In this document: piece by piece, positions 1 to 13,925 of the stretch
Position numbering within the stretch: the first letter of the stretch is position 1
How the letters are laid out: every line of letters starts with the position of its first letter
NCBI GenBank assembly: GCA_934047225.1
Contig: OW203992.1
Location: 6,251,501 to 6,315,500, forward strand
Direction: 5' to 3'
Origin: Ypsolopha sequella
Taxonomy: Eukaryota; Arthropoda; Insecta; Lepidoptera; Ypsolophidae
DNA length: 64,000 bases
The notes under the pieces: generated by a model
The model's input: only the letters and a program-made list of their open reading frames with translations
Database searches by the model: none
Told to the model about the DNA's origin: nothing
Program-made: the position numbers and the translations under genes

Positions 1-3000
1 CCTTTTGACGGTCACAATGAATTGCACATGCGATCATCTTACCTGTAAACGCACGTGTTCTGGTCGGGCTCAGAACCGGCTAAATGAGTTATTTACTGTT
101 TTCACAAAAGCTGTCACCGTAAATTCCTCTTCCATAATTGATAGGACAAGACACGTTTTTGCAAGAATATCCAAGCTAAAAATAAGTGCAAGGGACGTTA
201 TGTGTCCTCATAAAAGAACTTTATGGCCAACAATTTCTAGGGTTTATAGCAGAGACTGTTTTTTGTTTCAGTATTTTATTTTACTCATAAAAAGGGAGAC
301 CTTCTCCCGTCCGCGTCCTATTATGTACCACTGGCGCCCCCATAAGAAAGTCTTCTAAATATAAGACTTGAATTGAAAACTATTTGTGATTTATAAATTA
401 ATATTGCGTTATTAGTATTGCGCTGGCTTGGGAAACCAAAATATTGAAATAAAACACAATAGATTTTTCTGTTTGCCCTGCCCACGACTCTATCTGGAAG
501 CACATTAGTCCTGATACTCGATACATCATAAGGTCAACATCATTCGGTAACTATCGAGAAACGCATGTTTGTTCAAATGCACTACTGGTCCCAAGTTCGG
601 GATCGTTGCTCTTTCTACATCTGCTTCGAATGTCAATATTTGATGTTTCCCAATGGGCTGCTTCTTTTAGGCATTTGTTTCTGTCCACATCGCCCCCTTC
701 GTTAGCCTTTCCATTCCTTGCCCTTTGTTCTTCATCATACGTATTCACGGAAAGGCCATATTGAAAAGGAGCGAGGCAGATGCCAGAATAATATCGCCAG
801 ATATTATTTCCCGCATTCGTCTAGAACACAATCGGCGAGCTCTTCAGCAGCTCAATAAACGCGCCAGGATATTACGTGAACAGAGTAATTTGCTTTTGCC
901 GTTATTAATTTTGATAACTGGGATTCGTTTCTCTCTTTTGTAACAAAGGGAAGCCATTGTAATTAATTTATTGTAGTTGCGTATGCAACGCGAAATGTTT
1001 CAGTGGCGGCGTCACAATTTAATTACCTCTGAAAGCTTTGTCAATCTCGAAATGAAGCCGACATATTATGCGGGACCATCTGTCCTTCGGTCAGATAAAA
1101 AGCGGGTTGATTTTTTCCGTGAAAAATGTTTTTTGAGATTGAAAATGTGACACGTAGCACATGGCGAGGTCCTCTACCTGCTTTTGTTGCGGAGACAATG
1201 CGTACGCACACATCTGCCACCGACGCAGGCTGCGCCTGACTCCACAACTGCCATTCCGCTGAACAAAGCCAGCTTCTTACAAATCCATCACGCATTCGAT
1301 TCATAAACGATGATCGCGCAAATATCTAGCTCGTTTTAAAACGTGCTTTTTCGTGAGGTCTAATATTGAAACGTTTGCTTAATAATATGGCACCGCAATG
1401 AAATAATATAAATCCGAGTTGTATTAAACGCGAGGTCAGCATGTTACATAACCAACGCGAGGTTGGTAGTTGCAGTCGACATTGCCAAAACCAAAAGTTG
1501 CCCAGCGACAAGAAACATATTGTTTCTGCTCGTAATTGAATTTCAATGACCCATACAAACCAGTTAGAAACAATAGCAATATTTATTTAGGTCGTGAAAA
1601 ATATTGCGTGCTTTTAAAGGCCAGAATCTCCATTGTCGTATAGATATTTTTTATAAAAAATACAATCGAATACTCGATGCTTAATGATGGAAACAATTAG
1701 TGAAGAGGTCCCGACACTGGTTGCGAAAGGACCTAACAGTTACTAAACAGTTGTATGCTACCGCTTTGTATTTTGTAATACATCTGGATCGTTTTGAAAC
1801 TTATTAAGTTGTTTGTTTTGAATTCAACGGCACTTGGACACTTTAGTAACCGAAGACTCTTGTGACCAGACAAAGGACTGCATAAATTACTCTAAAAGCC
1901 CTCTCTGAAACCCAGACAAAAGGAATCCTCTAACTAAAGTAACAGATTGAATTACTTTTGTTTGTTGAACATTAATTAAACAAAAGATGTTGCAAGAGCT
2001 TTGTGTCTGCATTTATCACAAAAAAAAGTCGTTAGCAGGTGAATGATGGAGGACCTTGAATGAAACAATGAAGACTTCAGAAATGTCCTCACGATTGATA
2101 GGACACTTATAAAACAAATTGATATTTTGAAATGGTTAAATTGGTAAATGCAGCGGAACCAGCATGCAGTTAGCACATAGTAACGATCGCTCTACGTTTT
2201 GGAGCGGAGGCTTGCCGCAACAAATCCTTGATGGGACCTTAACCCACTTGCTTCATTACGACCGCGCTTGCCTCCGCCGGACGCAGCGGTTAAATAGCGC
2301 TGCAGCAGCCTTTTGTGTTATCAAAACCGTGACGTCACCGACCTAAATTATGGATGCGATCGATAAAGGTCGCGTAGCAGGTGCGTTTGACCTCGGAATT
2401 CCTAAAGTCAACCCTTTAAAAAGCTACATACGTGCATAAAGAAGTCCGTTTGTCGTGGGAGCTGCAACGGTCGCGGCAAACGCAGGTGCACGTCGACCTT
2501 GCGCAATGGCACAAATATAATGTAGATAGATACCAACACCGACCCACCAGTGTATCGGAAACCGCTTGCGAGATACTACTAACTTACATTGTACTGGTAT
2601 GTGTCGACATAATATTGACTGTAGGTTCGCGTGATGATGGAGGGAGGAACAGACAATAGATCGAAATAATTCAGATAATGAAAGCAAAATTCGTCAAATT
2701 AGTGACATCACCTTCCATGACTTGATGCTTGTCTCATTGAGGCTACCTATTGGCAGCTCTTATTGCAACGTCATAGCCATCAAAATCGTTAATAAATAGA
2801 GAGCTTGAACTGCAGGCGTCTGGTAGTACACAGATAAATAACATCCTCTGATGATGTCGGTGAATTAGCTACACGTTGACTAGATATCTACATTTTTGAT
2901 TCATTTCTCTATTTGCTCATGCCAAGAATAGGTCAACTATCAATGTCAGTCACATCAGGCACTCATAAAAACCTGACGCAATCTGTATACTTTTAACACT

Positions 3001-6000
3001 CCAGCTATAAACACAGTAATGTTAGGACACAAAATGTTGGAGATCTGATAGTCTTTCAGTTGAGTTGGTATCATCACATCAGCATCATCATCAGTCTACG
3101 TCAGCGTTGCAGCAGGGAGGCGTGACGACCCGAATACTAGGTCAAGTACAGCGGTGCTGTGCCATTCATTGTCACCGCTTGCTTCCCCCCACCACCCCCC
3201 ACTGCTCGCGCGCCGCGTGCGCCCGCGCACCCACTGAACTTGACATATCGGCTTTTTTATTGAATTTTGACGTGTATTGAGGTCGCAACTGGGTATTGAA
3301 GGTTTTTGACGGCCGCTGAACAATTGAATAGTTTTAGTTTTTTTTTTTTTATCAAATCTTTGGTTTTAGTATGGTATTTCATTTGGATGGATGATGCAGT
3401 AATAGTCTCGGATTTTAATAACATTATTCTTTATCAAATGTATGCGGTTACGTTTCTCAATTAATTTATTAACGGAGTTCTTACTGTTAAATGCACATTT
3501 TAGATTAAATTATGTTGAGGTGTGTTAATTCGAAAACCAAAAAACCTCATGATGTTGAATATTTTTACGAAATAGCTGCAACTTCCAGTTGCTTGCGTGT
3601 GACGACACTTGAGAAAAGGCTGATTAAAAATTTTGTTATCAAGATAAATTTATAATAATTTGCTTCCAACAGATTTTACAGATGAATAACAGATGAGAAG
3701 ACAGACAGAGACAGACCATTTTTTTTATAAGCAAGGCAAGGGCCATATCTAAAAAATCTTTAAAAAAACTCATAAAAAAGAAAATCTTTTAGGAATTAAG
3801 CTTTGGCATTTTTAGTTTAGCGTTGCATATACCATCGATGAAATTGCCGCAGACCCACTTTTCACTCTTATCACCATTGCAATACGGGTGAAAAGTGGGT
3901 CTGCGGATTTTTCCTCGGTAGTACATTGATGATGTTCGAAGATTATAATTTTACACAGTTTAAAACGATTTTATTTTATTCTAACTTATTAATCACATTG
4001 TAGTTTCTTCTTGTCTCGATAGAGAAATGAGATTATGCATCCGCATTTTCTCACTTGACTTGGCTTTTCTTCAGAAAACCTCCGTAATTCATTTCGCTTG
4101 TCATCATTATACTACAAGCATAAAGTAGTGATATTTGCAAATTTCACTGCGTTTTGAAATTTAATGTGGTTCTATGATTAAATGATTGCATTATAATTTT
4201 TAGCAAGTATATAGTAACGTGCAAATTACAACACTTGCAATTACAAATGAACAAACAAGTGTGACAACAGCGGTTACCTAACTCCGATGCAATGCGGTGC
4301 AGCGGGGCTTGATGTAACGCGATTTACGTGATGACACCTTTCCCGCTTCCATCATGGCTCCATGGCATCCTGGCAGGATTATATCATGCGCATTGCCAAA
4401 TGCCATGACATCACCCGAGGTCGACGCCCGCCACCGAGCGTCTGAAACCCCCTCGACTAGAGTACATTCACCGCGTTAGAAAACCTACTTCAGTTCCGCA
4501 CTTTCTCATTGCATCACTGTTGCCGTTTAACCGCACTCTCTTCCGTTGTTTAGTGCCAGTACCGTTGTGCAAGACAATTCGAAATTAGAATGCCTCGTAA
4601 ATTTTGAAGACGATGATTTGCTACCGCGATGATTTGCTTTTCGCAATTGCCCCGTTTTCGTACTTTCTTTCGTTGCATCACCCCTCTGGTGTTCCGGCCT
4701 CCCCTCTACAATGACAGGTGATATTTGCGAGTTCACTGACCGACGTGCTTCCGAAAGAACCAGATCTGCGTTATTGTGATATAAGACTTTTATCTCGCGA
4801 TTCGTGGTATTAAAATGTTTCCGCACTTTCTAAGTTATATCATCGGAGAAAAAGCGAGGTGTGAATGACCGCTTGGTCTTCGGCGCTCCTTAATTCGGTG
4901 CTTGCTTGCTGATCATTGCTTCGGCATTCGAATAGGCCGTTGATCCTTCATGATCTCATCGCGATTACCAGTTTGAGATCTGTAAGTGACGAAAAAAATG
5001 AGAAATTTAACTGCGCAGTTACTTAGAATATTTTTTAGGTCTAGTTAGTCATCAATAGAGTTGCTTCCATAGCTTCCATTTTAGTTTCATCGATGTCGGT
5101 ACTTTCTTCGTCCTAGTATCGAGTGCAGAGCAACGGTATTCGATGGCTGGCCCGATGAGAAAGTACCGGTGTCTCAATGTGCTACATTCATCGCTGGCCT
5201 ACAGTTGCACTCTGCATAATATTTCCATTATTTTCGTGCTGCAAGAAAGTTCCAAAGGGTATTGTCCTTATAAGAATAGCTTCTGTTTATTTATTTATCG
5301 GCTCAAAACATTCTTGCCACGTTCTTGAGTCGCACAATCGTATTTTACATTCTCCACCATACGCTAGTCGGACTATGAACTTAATGTTTTGAATATAACT
5401 AGGTGTATGTAATCTGTACCTATTATTGATTTGATTACTAACAGTCGTTATAAGTCTTCCTTAAAGCCATATCAGTTAATTGATTTTGCACGCTTTGTGT
5501 TCGATACGGTATCGAACATGCTTTTTAGTGAAATCAATAATTTTTGGAAACTGGTTCCGAGATTTTGAACTGGTCCTGGCAGCCTGACTCTGTTTACGTG
5601 GTGTTATTTTCAATACGAGTAGTAACGGGAAAACGTGTTCTTAAGGAGAACACTTACTTCCTTTTAAACGACAGTGTTTATTTCTTTGATTCTTTGCGAG
5701 TTATTGCTATCACAAAGACAGGATTTCTCTTGAGATCGGCGCAGAATTTCCCGTATTGTTGACCTCAGTTTTACAACTAACAATGCTTTTGTTGTCGAAT
5801 CAAAGACTTATACGACATACGCAAGACAGTAATCCTACCGATACTCGGCTTTATGACCGATACATTTCTATCTCAATGCGGAATAAATAAAGTTATATCC
5901 ATTACAGGCAGCATTCGTTGCGGTACTAAATATTAATACGAACGTATTGTTTAATGGAACTGGAGGGTTCCGCGTGCCTTATCGCCTCAAAGCGATCGCT

Positions 6001-9000
6001 ATACAACCTGCAGCGTCACTGGGTTCGTAGGACCCTAATTTTAGTAAAACTATTGTTCCTCATCCAATGTAGTGGCCCGATAAAGATTGCTGTTTTCCAA
6101 ACGATGCTTGGGGGGTTTTTGTTGTTTGCAAACAAATCGCTTCAAAATGTCGTGACAAGAGTGGTAGTATGCGTATAATATACACGTAATTTATGCGTTC
6201 CGTTTAGAGTAATATAATTCAGTGTGCGAATGTCGTGCTCGAGTATCGTCTAATTTCCATTGGAATACCATCACAGCGCTGTGTACCGACCGCTTTTTTG
6301 CAATATCTATGCTAAACTGTACCTTATTGCAGTACAAATAACTTTCGTATCCTAATTACAAAATACACAAGTATTTGCTTATCGTATCACGTTATCCAGC
6401 TAACTGAACAAATAAACATTTCACTTACTAAAAAGTTCTAAACTTTTACCGATAAGATATGGCGATAAAAATTGCGATAAAAAAGCACTTTGATATATCG
6501 TCTGTTATCTTAAACTCTCTTTAGATGCATATTTCCTAGTTTTAGCATTTATATGATATATTTTTTTTTAATTTATGTGTTAACGTATTTTCTGATTTCA
6601 TCTAACTATTGCCACGTAGGCATTTTAGGTTCGGTGTTTACTCATGATGTTTGATGAAAAAATATTTATTTCCCTTTCCTTTTCCACACGGATTGATATT
6701 GCGAATACATAAAGATGTATCCCAGATTGTCAACCTACGCGTTTTTGCAACTGCAAGTAATGCATTTCGCAAACATAAAAGCGCAACATCGTTCATTTTG
6801 CGTTTTCGAAACCATCGTTCTTACCTACTACGGCATTCCAAACAGACTTTATGGGATGATAGGTACTACTCAAACAAATTAATAAGAAATACAAAGTAAG
6901 GCTATGAACACATATTCACAAAGCAGATTTTGATGCAACAGCGAAATATTACGCGATATCGCGTAAGCGTTCTTACATATGCGTCTCCCGAAGCCTCTAC
7001 AGCAATATTCGTGAAATACAACGGTGTTTTAGGCACCTTGTGTAACGTGAATTATGAAATGGAGCGTAAGGTAAGGACCCGCGATTTTATCCGCAACATT
7101 TCGTACGCGGCGCGCTTTGTAAATACGCCGAACATTTGTTGCCCAACAAGAGATTACTAAACACTTTTTGTCGTTTACGCGTCTCTTAATCCGTAATAGA
7201 GAAGCTTTGTTAGTGGTTATAAATCAGGCGGATAAAAAGACCCACAGCAATTGTTTGCATCTTTGTCGCATCGGCCAAAAACTGAAGATTTTGGTTCCAA
7301 ATTCCCTTTATTTCGCTGGTCATGCGCAAGATCCAATAGTGTTGGTTAACCGGCGGCGGTTAGCAATGCTGGCCGACACAGCATTGCCCGAGTTCGCAAT
7401 AGTTTCGTCCGACTCACTCGCTACATATTGCAAGCTCTTGCGTCGCCCAGCGCAATAGGTCTGCAAGCTAGCACCCTCTGATTAATAGCTGGTTCCATTT
7501 TGTTGCCGAATGTCATGTTATGAAACATTTCAGATAGGTCATCCCTAAGATGAAGTATTGTTCATCTTAGGGTCATCCAGAGATACAGGAACTGACACAC
7601 TTGAAATTATTCAATGCGGCTCAATTAATGCAAACTCACACCACGAATCTAGTTAAACAAGTTGCAAGGCACTTAACATGCAAATGTGCAAATGACATTC
7701 ACCACGTAGAGGTTCCGACTTCCGTGACCGAATAATGAAGAGGAAACGCTTGCGGAGCGGAACAATCAACGATTCCGGCAAGAACGGAAGCTGCGCGGGC
7801 GCATACGGATGTTGACTTACTCTTTTTATTTATTTATCGGCCGACCTAGACGCCATCTGCCCGACGACATTTTTACAGCTGCCCTTTATCGTAATTATGG
7901 TAAAGGCAACTTATAAACTAGAAATACTGGGTCGCACCTGTCAACAGGTGCATGTATTAGAGAATATGATGATGCTACTCTCAATGTTTCTATTATATTG
8001 CGTGACGGTATTATCGTGAAAGTTATCTTTGTCACAGATCGCAGAGTCTGTTGTCACACGAGTATTGCGTTTTTTCATCAGTGCCGTTTCGTTTAATTGA
8101 CGATGATTACAACGCGATGTGGGAGCACCGGCTTTTTGCTGGAGTCGTCGCATTTCCCAACACCTGGAAAAGTCAGTTTAAAACGTAACAACGAGTTATG
8201 AAAGTATGTAATATAGCAAACAGGGCGCACGTAAGCGGCTCACTCGTCGAACCCTCGTGTAATATCCTGCTTGACAGAATTCCTAACTGCAACATAGTTA
8301 CGTGACTTATTGCGGCTAAATTAGGTCATGTGAAACTTCATGCAACCCATTGCTCTTGTATTCGGCGCCAGCTTTTTTGACCGCATGCAATAACAACTCA
8401 ACCGTTTCAAGTAATGGCGCTTGAAGATCAAGGGTAAAGATGCAGCTCACATTTTTTGCCGCAGACGTCGACGACGTCGGTAAACGTCCCGCTCGGCGGT
8501 CGTCTAGCCATCATATGTGACAATCAGTCGCCGATTGCAGCCGACCAAAATGTCATTTCGAAACTTGACAACTGTAGAGCGCAGTTATATCGGGAAGGAG
8601 TCAATGAACGGAACTGTTTCACGAGTGCGGTGACATATGCCTGCGCTATCGCGGCTTGCGTAACCCTGGCAGGCAGGCCCACTTGCCCAATACCGGGTAG
8701 TACACGATGAACCCCACTGTTCTGTTATGCTAAGTGCCTCGTGGCGCTGCGGTTAGGGTCCCTATCTGAAGAATCTTGTTAGCACATCAGCTCAAGGCGG
8801 TTATCGCGGTTTTGCAGATTGCCGCTAGGTATCCGCAACGACCGGGTCGATGTACGCTTTCTACGGTACTCTGGCGGCTCTTTCTCCGACCGCTGCGACG
8901 CGCGGTTGCAAAACATGCCGCGAGGTTGCGCTTTCTTCGTTCGCAACGCCAGTGCCAGAGAAATTGTTGCGACATGGCACCAGCGTTCGCCGACCTCACC

Positions 9001-12000
9001 GTTAGAAAGTCGACCATTCACCGGATTTAACACTTATACCACGTAACGGTGTAATTGCAACAATTCGAAATGGAGATCGATGAGATATTCTAGCGTAGTT
9101 TTGCAGGCACGCAGAGTTTGCGACGCTTTCTTCTGTGATGCAATCGTCGCGTAATAGTAGAGTTCATCGAACGGTATCACTCGTTTCGTAAAAGCGATAT
9201 TCAGAGTCGTTCGAGATCACATCACCGCCGTGTGCAGTTAGCAATTACACAGTAGTGTGTGTACTGCTCAGTACAGAGTCGGTGTCGCAACAGGCGCGCC
9301 GCCTGGAGTGGCGCCCGTTCCGCAGTCCGCGTTGCAACACGGGACTATTTCAGCGCCGCTTGGATCGCCGCCCGGACTTGCAACATGCCATAACGCAACT
9401 CGGCTCATAATCCGCGCCATTGTGACACACTGTGGCCTGCACTCGTACGCAGACAGCCTGCCAAATACGGCTAGGGACGAAATAATTGCGCTACACGACA
9501 CGATCTCCCATTGTCGCTAGACGTCGCGTCCATAAATGTCACCAATAAGGACATCTCGCTGCAAATCAAATCATCCAAAGCGCCTACGCGTATTTACAAT
9601 TGACGCACTTAATTTAAAACTAAAACAATTTTGCAATCGATATTCACATTAGCGTTTTCGCAAGCGGCCCAGCGAGCGCTCGGTTTCAAAACGTTTCGGC
9701 TGGCGTTATCGCAGGCTCAGATAAACCGAACTGTGTCGCTGCCTCTGCGATTTTCAGCAATGGACTTTGGAACTAAAACCTAGCTCCAATTTCGCCACAT
9801 TGATGATTCACAAGTACATGAGTCTTTCAATCTGGAACATGATCGTTGCTCAATAGGACGCCGACGTGGGTCGACATCTAATTGGGCATGTTCGGGATGG
9901 TTTCCCAACTATCCCGACGGCATCTCGCTGCGTGGTGAGGCAACCCGCCTGCGCCCGCGCTTGCGTCACCCGCTCGCAGCACATGTCCCTACAATGCGAG
10001 TTACGAAAACCTATGAGTAACTGTGCTTGACGCCATAGGGCTGCCAGCTTATTGTTCGAACTTCTCGAGAACTATTAGTTAACGCATGTTAATAATGCTA
10101 TTGAAATATGCGCGTCCAGCAATATGAGAATTCCGCAGCGATTGCGCAAGTGCAATTCGTCATGTAGCGATTTAAACTCGAGCAGGAAGTGCATGCGCCG
10201 CATGTGTGCTGCATCTGCCATTGTTTGTTACGAAACTGTCAGGGTTGAGTTGAGCAATGACGGACGATTGCGAAACGACGCGGACGCATCCCGTTCGGTC
10301 ATGCTCCCACAATCCATCAATGAGATCTGGTAATGTCTTTCAGATCATGTTCCTTTTGATTGACCAGTCATATTGCGCACAATTGCTGATTTTAATATAA
10401 TAAGCAATTATGCCGAACAGGTTACGATTGTTAAGTTCAATATTAATTAATAGCCCATCATCTAAGTAGGTACATCTAAGTTACACACAGCTCGACACTT
10501 ACACAATTACTTATTTGTTTACAAACTTATTCAATAGCAGTTTCGAGCTAGGTTTCGGACGCATACTTATTAGCCTCGCTCATAGATCATCAAGGTGGCA
10601 CTAGCAGCCCTGTATAATGCCAAATTGCGTAAAGTCCGGCGCTTGCGTCAGCCGTTGTCCTTTCGCCCGCTGTGCGCGCGCAGGGTTTGTGGGGGGATAG
10701 TGCGCGGGAGTCACGGAGGAATCCTTCGCCGACCGCTCCGAGGCCGCCGAGATCGGAACACTCGCTCGGAAATCCGGCCAACCTTCCGACCGAGCGTGCG
10801 TTACGACACCGTATAACTTATTTATACGTTGCGAAATCCGAATCGATTGCAGCTGCAGACATCGCACTTTAGCCTTGCCGTTGTAGGGATTTAATTAGGA
10901 TCAGTTGCGCAGTCGAGAGACCTAAAACGGACACGAGGACGCCCTGCAGCCTCCGCTCACTGATGAATTACAAAAAAGGTCCGGAGTGCAGCGGTTGCAG
11001 GGTGACGTCACTCGTTTCATCAACTAGTTCCCACGAAGCATCGCGGCGGTCGAAGCGTTGCATCGGGGGCCATCTTCATTGCGTCACGCGTGACAGCCGC
11101 GTGCTATGTCTAAAGCGCGGCACGTGCCGTTGCCCCGTCACGCCGGATCAATACGTATTCTTTAGCTCATACCACCCACACAATAACCGATTATCTAGGC
11201 TAAATTAGTTGCACCGCTAAAGGGAATTCGCCAATTTTCTCGTTGCATTTATCTGTGCGTCTAATTTGCGTTGCGTCGCAATCCTGCGGTGTGCGTTCGC
11301 TCGTAATATTTTACGAGATAACCGACGGTGATTGCGAAACGTAACGAGAGTAACCTTTGCTGAGCTCGCCAGCTCCATATTGTCACGATCACGTTCCGAA
11401 ATCCTTATTGTTTCATATTTATCCAAGCGGAAAAAATGCTCTTGTACCTCTTATCGTATCGCAGCTACTACAGCGGATATGTCTAGAATCAATCACAGTT
11501 TCCAACATTTGAATAGCAGCTATTGCAACTGAGATGTCGCTCCGACGTCAACCCAGCCCGTCCACAGGCGATTTGTCAAACTGTCGAGACCGCAACATTG
11601 TGGGTTTTGAAACTACGCTTTGAGCAAACTTGATAATGCAACCGTAGCTTTCGGAACCTGCATGCGTAATAAAATGAAACTTATACGCGCAAGTTACTCC
11701 ACTTCGCTTGTCGACCTATTTATAGGTACAGTGAAATAGTTTGATTATAAATAGTACTTGGGCCCCTCTATTCATTTAGCTCCGAACCCCTCAAGGTTAT
11801 TATTAAATACGCTAAAAATATAGACTGCATTAAACGTCTCCTCTGCAGAACCGCCCAGTATGCACCTGCTCAGAACTTTCAACGTGTTGTTCACTTGTTT
11901 CTTTTTCAAAAAATTATAAGTTGACTTCGCCTTGGACGGTATCAGGTTTTATCCTCTTTGCGTAAAGCCATATATTGCTGTGCTTGCACACACAGTTAAC

Positions 12001-12636
12001 TAAACAAATTAAAATAAACGTAGTCAGTAATTCATTAGGTAGTCAAACGGGACCGTATTTACAGCTCCCATGAAACGTAATATTGACATAAAAGCTCCTC
12101 GTTTACAACCATGTCGCCGAAAGAATGACTGTGATTAGTTTACATTGAATCAATTCGAGTCGAGCATACGGTTTCGAATAACTGTGCATTTAATGCATTT
12201 CGAAACGATGCTGTGAAATACGAGGTCGAATACGGTGCGCCCGAGCCCGTCATGTGATGAAACAAAACCCATTGCGTCACTGAGCAGCTTTATATTGCCG
12301 CGTAATTATTTACATGACATTATTGTTGTTACAGCCAAAAATACTCCCCCAGAAACCATTTTGCAATGTGTCCTTTCAGCTGTTACCGCAACAACATACA
12401 TGATGGTATATGACACGTATTAACTCGATGGCGGCATCAATTACCCGTATTCGCGACTCGTTAATAGCATCCTTTGAGCACAAAGGATCCATTACGCGCT
12501 GATGATATCATGCATTATAGGCTCAGTCAAACGCTCGGGATTCGCCATTTTATATGGGTCACTGGCTACTGAAACACTGCAGCTAACCACTCAATTGATG
12601 GGCCCATTTACTAAATGCTTTTTCCGCTTGTTCCAG
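1..12636. other. gene-free, repeat-poor DNA upstream of the first visible tribbles exon
   Basis: No open frame here resembles a known protein; the longest are under 100 codons and lack a domain pattern or convincing splice context. The stretch is more GC-rich than the rest of the window, especially about 8.4-11.6 kb, and almost no transposon ends are seen apart from one short hairpin element near 3.83 kb. Because the first visible tribbles exon begins in mid-protein with a splice acceptor, at least part of this DNA could be a tribbles intron. Its missing upstream exons may lie beyond the left edge or be a short exon I failed to see. A promoter or enhancer role is inference only. Confidence 0.5.
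3830..3923. repeat. short hairpin MITE (copy 1)
   Basis: The two arms carry the same sequence in opposite orientation (gcagacccacttttcac and its complement near the right end) around a short loop. A second copy in opposite orientation lies at about 26293-26388, with the same loop and arm sequence, which shows it is a mobile family rather than a local hairpin. Confidence 0.7.
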
Positions 12637-13925
12637 GACGACGCTAAAATTAGAATCGCTAGAAGATGCGGTGGTACTGGATGACCCTGAAGAAGATTTA
12701 CTTCAGGACAAACGAGGGTGCCCGGCTTACGTGTCTCCTGAGATCCTGAGAGCCCATCGGACGTATTCGGGAAGAGCTGCTGACATGTGGTCCTTGGGCG
12801 TCATCCTATACACCATGCTCGTTGGAAGGTAAATATCAACAAAATAACTCCAATTTTGTCAAGGCATAAAAAAAGGTTGAAACAACGTGCGAATTGAAAT
12901 GCAAAATGCTAACGACCGTCCCTAATAGACACAAGCGTTTCAAACTACAAAATTGGGTTAAATAGTAATTAAACAAGTCAGTGGGGTGATGGGGTGGGTG
13001 TCACCTGTCTGCGAAGCGTGGGACTTACCGTTTATAAAGATCGCGACTAAGGGTCGCGGCGGCCGTTGGAGACACCGACCGTACAAGGGATGATCACCTG
13101 TCGGCCGTTACGCGCCAACGGCCGACAATTATATCACCCACATATAAATGAGCCTCCAGAAATCTTGGGCACCTGCCGCGGTCATGTGGCGAAGACGTTG
13201 CACGAATAAATGTAAAGAAACGCGCCTTCGTGTCCCGCACCTGCCGTTCGCGATCCTTTGTTTTCTATTTTTTCGGAGGCTCCGAAACCCGTAATTTATT
13301 TTCGACCGAACTCGGATTTCGCCGCAATCGTTTCACCTGTCGCCGGAAGGGTTCCAGTGTACCTGAGTTTTTGTTTTGTTTTGGCTCACATCTGCCCTTT
13401 CCAAATGACAATCAGATCACGATTAATTGGGCCCAAGACAAGAGTTGTAAAAAGTTAACGATTCGATCTATCCTAATGTCGATGTTAATCATCATCCTTT
13501 TCTGGATGAGAGCCTTGCGTTAAGTTCTTTTTAAAAAGCTACATTACCCTCATGATTTCGCAGTCCTTTGAATCCAAAATAGCTTCAAAGCCGTGCAACG
13601 ATCAATCACCGTTTACTCGCTAATTGCTTTGCTAATGATCTGTTTTTTGTTTTGTCGCAGATATCCATTCAACGACTCTGAGCACGCGTCGCTTTTTGCG
13701 AAGATCTCTCGCGGGTACTTCGTGGTCCCCGAATGCTTGTCGTCTCGAGGAAAGTGCCTCATCAGGTCGCTACTCCGACGGGAAGCGTGCGAGCGTTTGA
13801 GCGCCAGCGACGTCTTGAGACACCCATGGCTCGCTAGGGACCCCAGGAATGAGTTGCCACCCAGAGCCGCCGCGTCGCACGATCGCTTGGTCCCTGACGT
13901 AGATATAGATGACGATTGCGTTTAG
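12637..13925 (+). CDS. trib: tribbles pseudokinase, C-terminal two exons (5' part missing)
   Basis: Tribbles proteins are catalytically weak kinase-like scaffolds that bring substrates to the COP1 ubiquitin ligase and bind Akt or MEK; in flies they slow the cell cycle by promoting String turnover. Visible exons are 12637-12828 (after a ttccag acceptor, ending at a gtaaat donor) and 13661-13925 (after tttgtcgcag), joined inside an Arg codon and ending at TAG. The first exon shows SLE, the Tribbles substitute for the kinase DFG motif, in [11 protein letters not shown]. The activation-segment block [11 protein letters not shown] and helix-F block [17 protein letters not shown] follow. The second exon gives [15 protein letters not shown], the final kinase helices ([15 protein letters not shown]) and a short acidic tail with DRLVPD, which fits the family's COP1-binding VP motif. 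The N-lobe, catalytic loop and start codon are not in view. Identification is firm; the 5' structure is unknown. Confidence 0.93.

Noticed and set aside
7168..7458. 96-codon frame in the gene-free block
   Set aside because: No domain, no plausible splice context and no resemblance to tribbles or any protein I know; length is within chance for this sequence.
8776..9520. Overlapping 75-87-codon frames on both strands in a GC-rich patch
   Set aside because: Frames overlap on both strands as expected for GC-rich non-coding DNA; none has a recognisable motif.
10590..10872. GC-rich overlapping frames that might be the missing tribbles 5' exon
   Set aside because: None reads as a kinase N-lobe or catalytic loop, and no donor with the phase needed for the acceptor at 12637 gives a sensible join.
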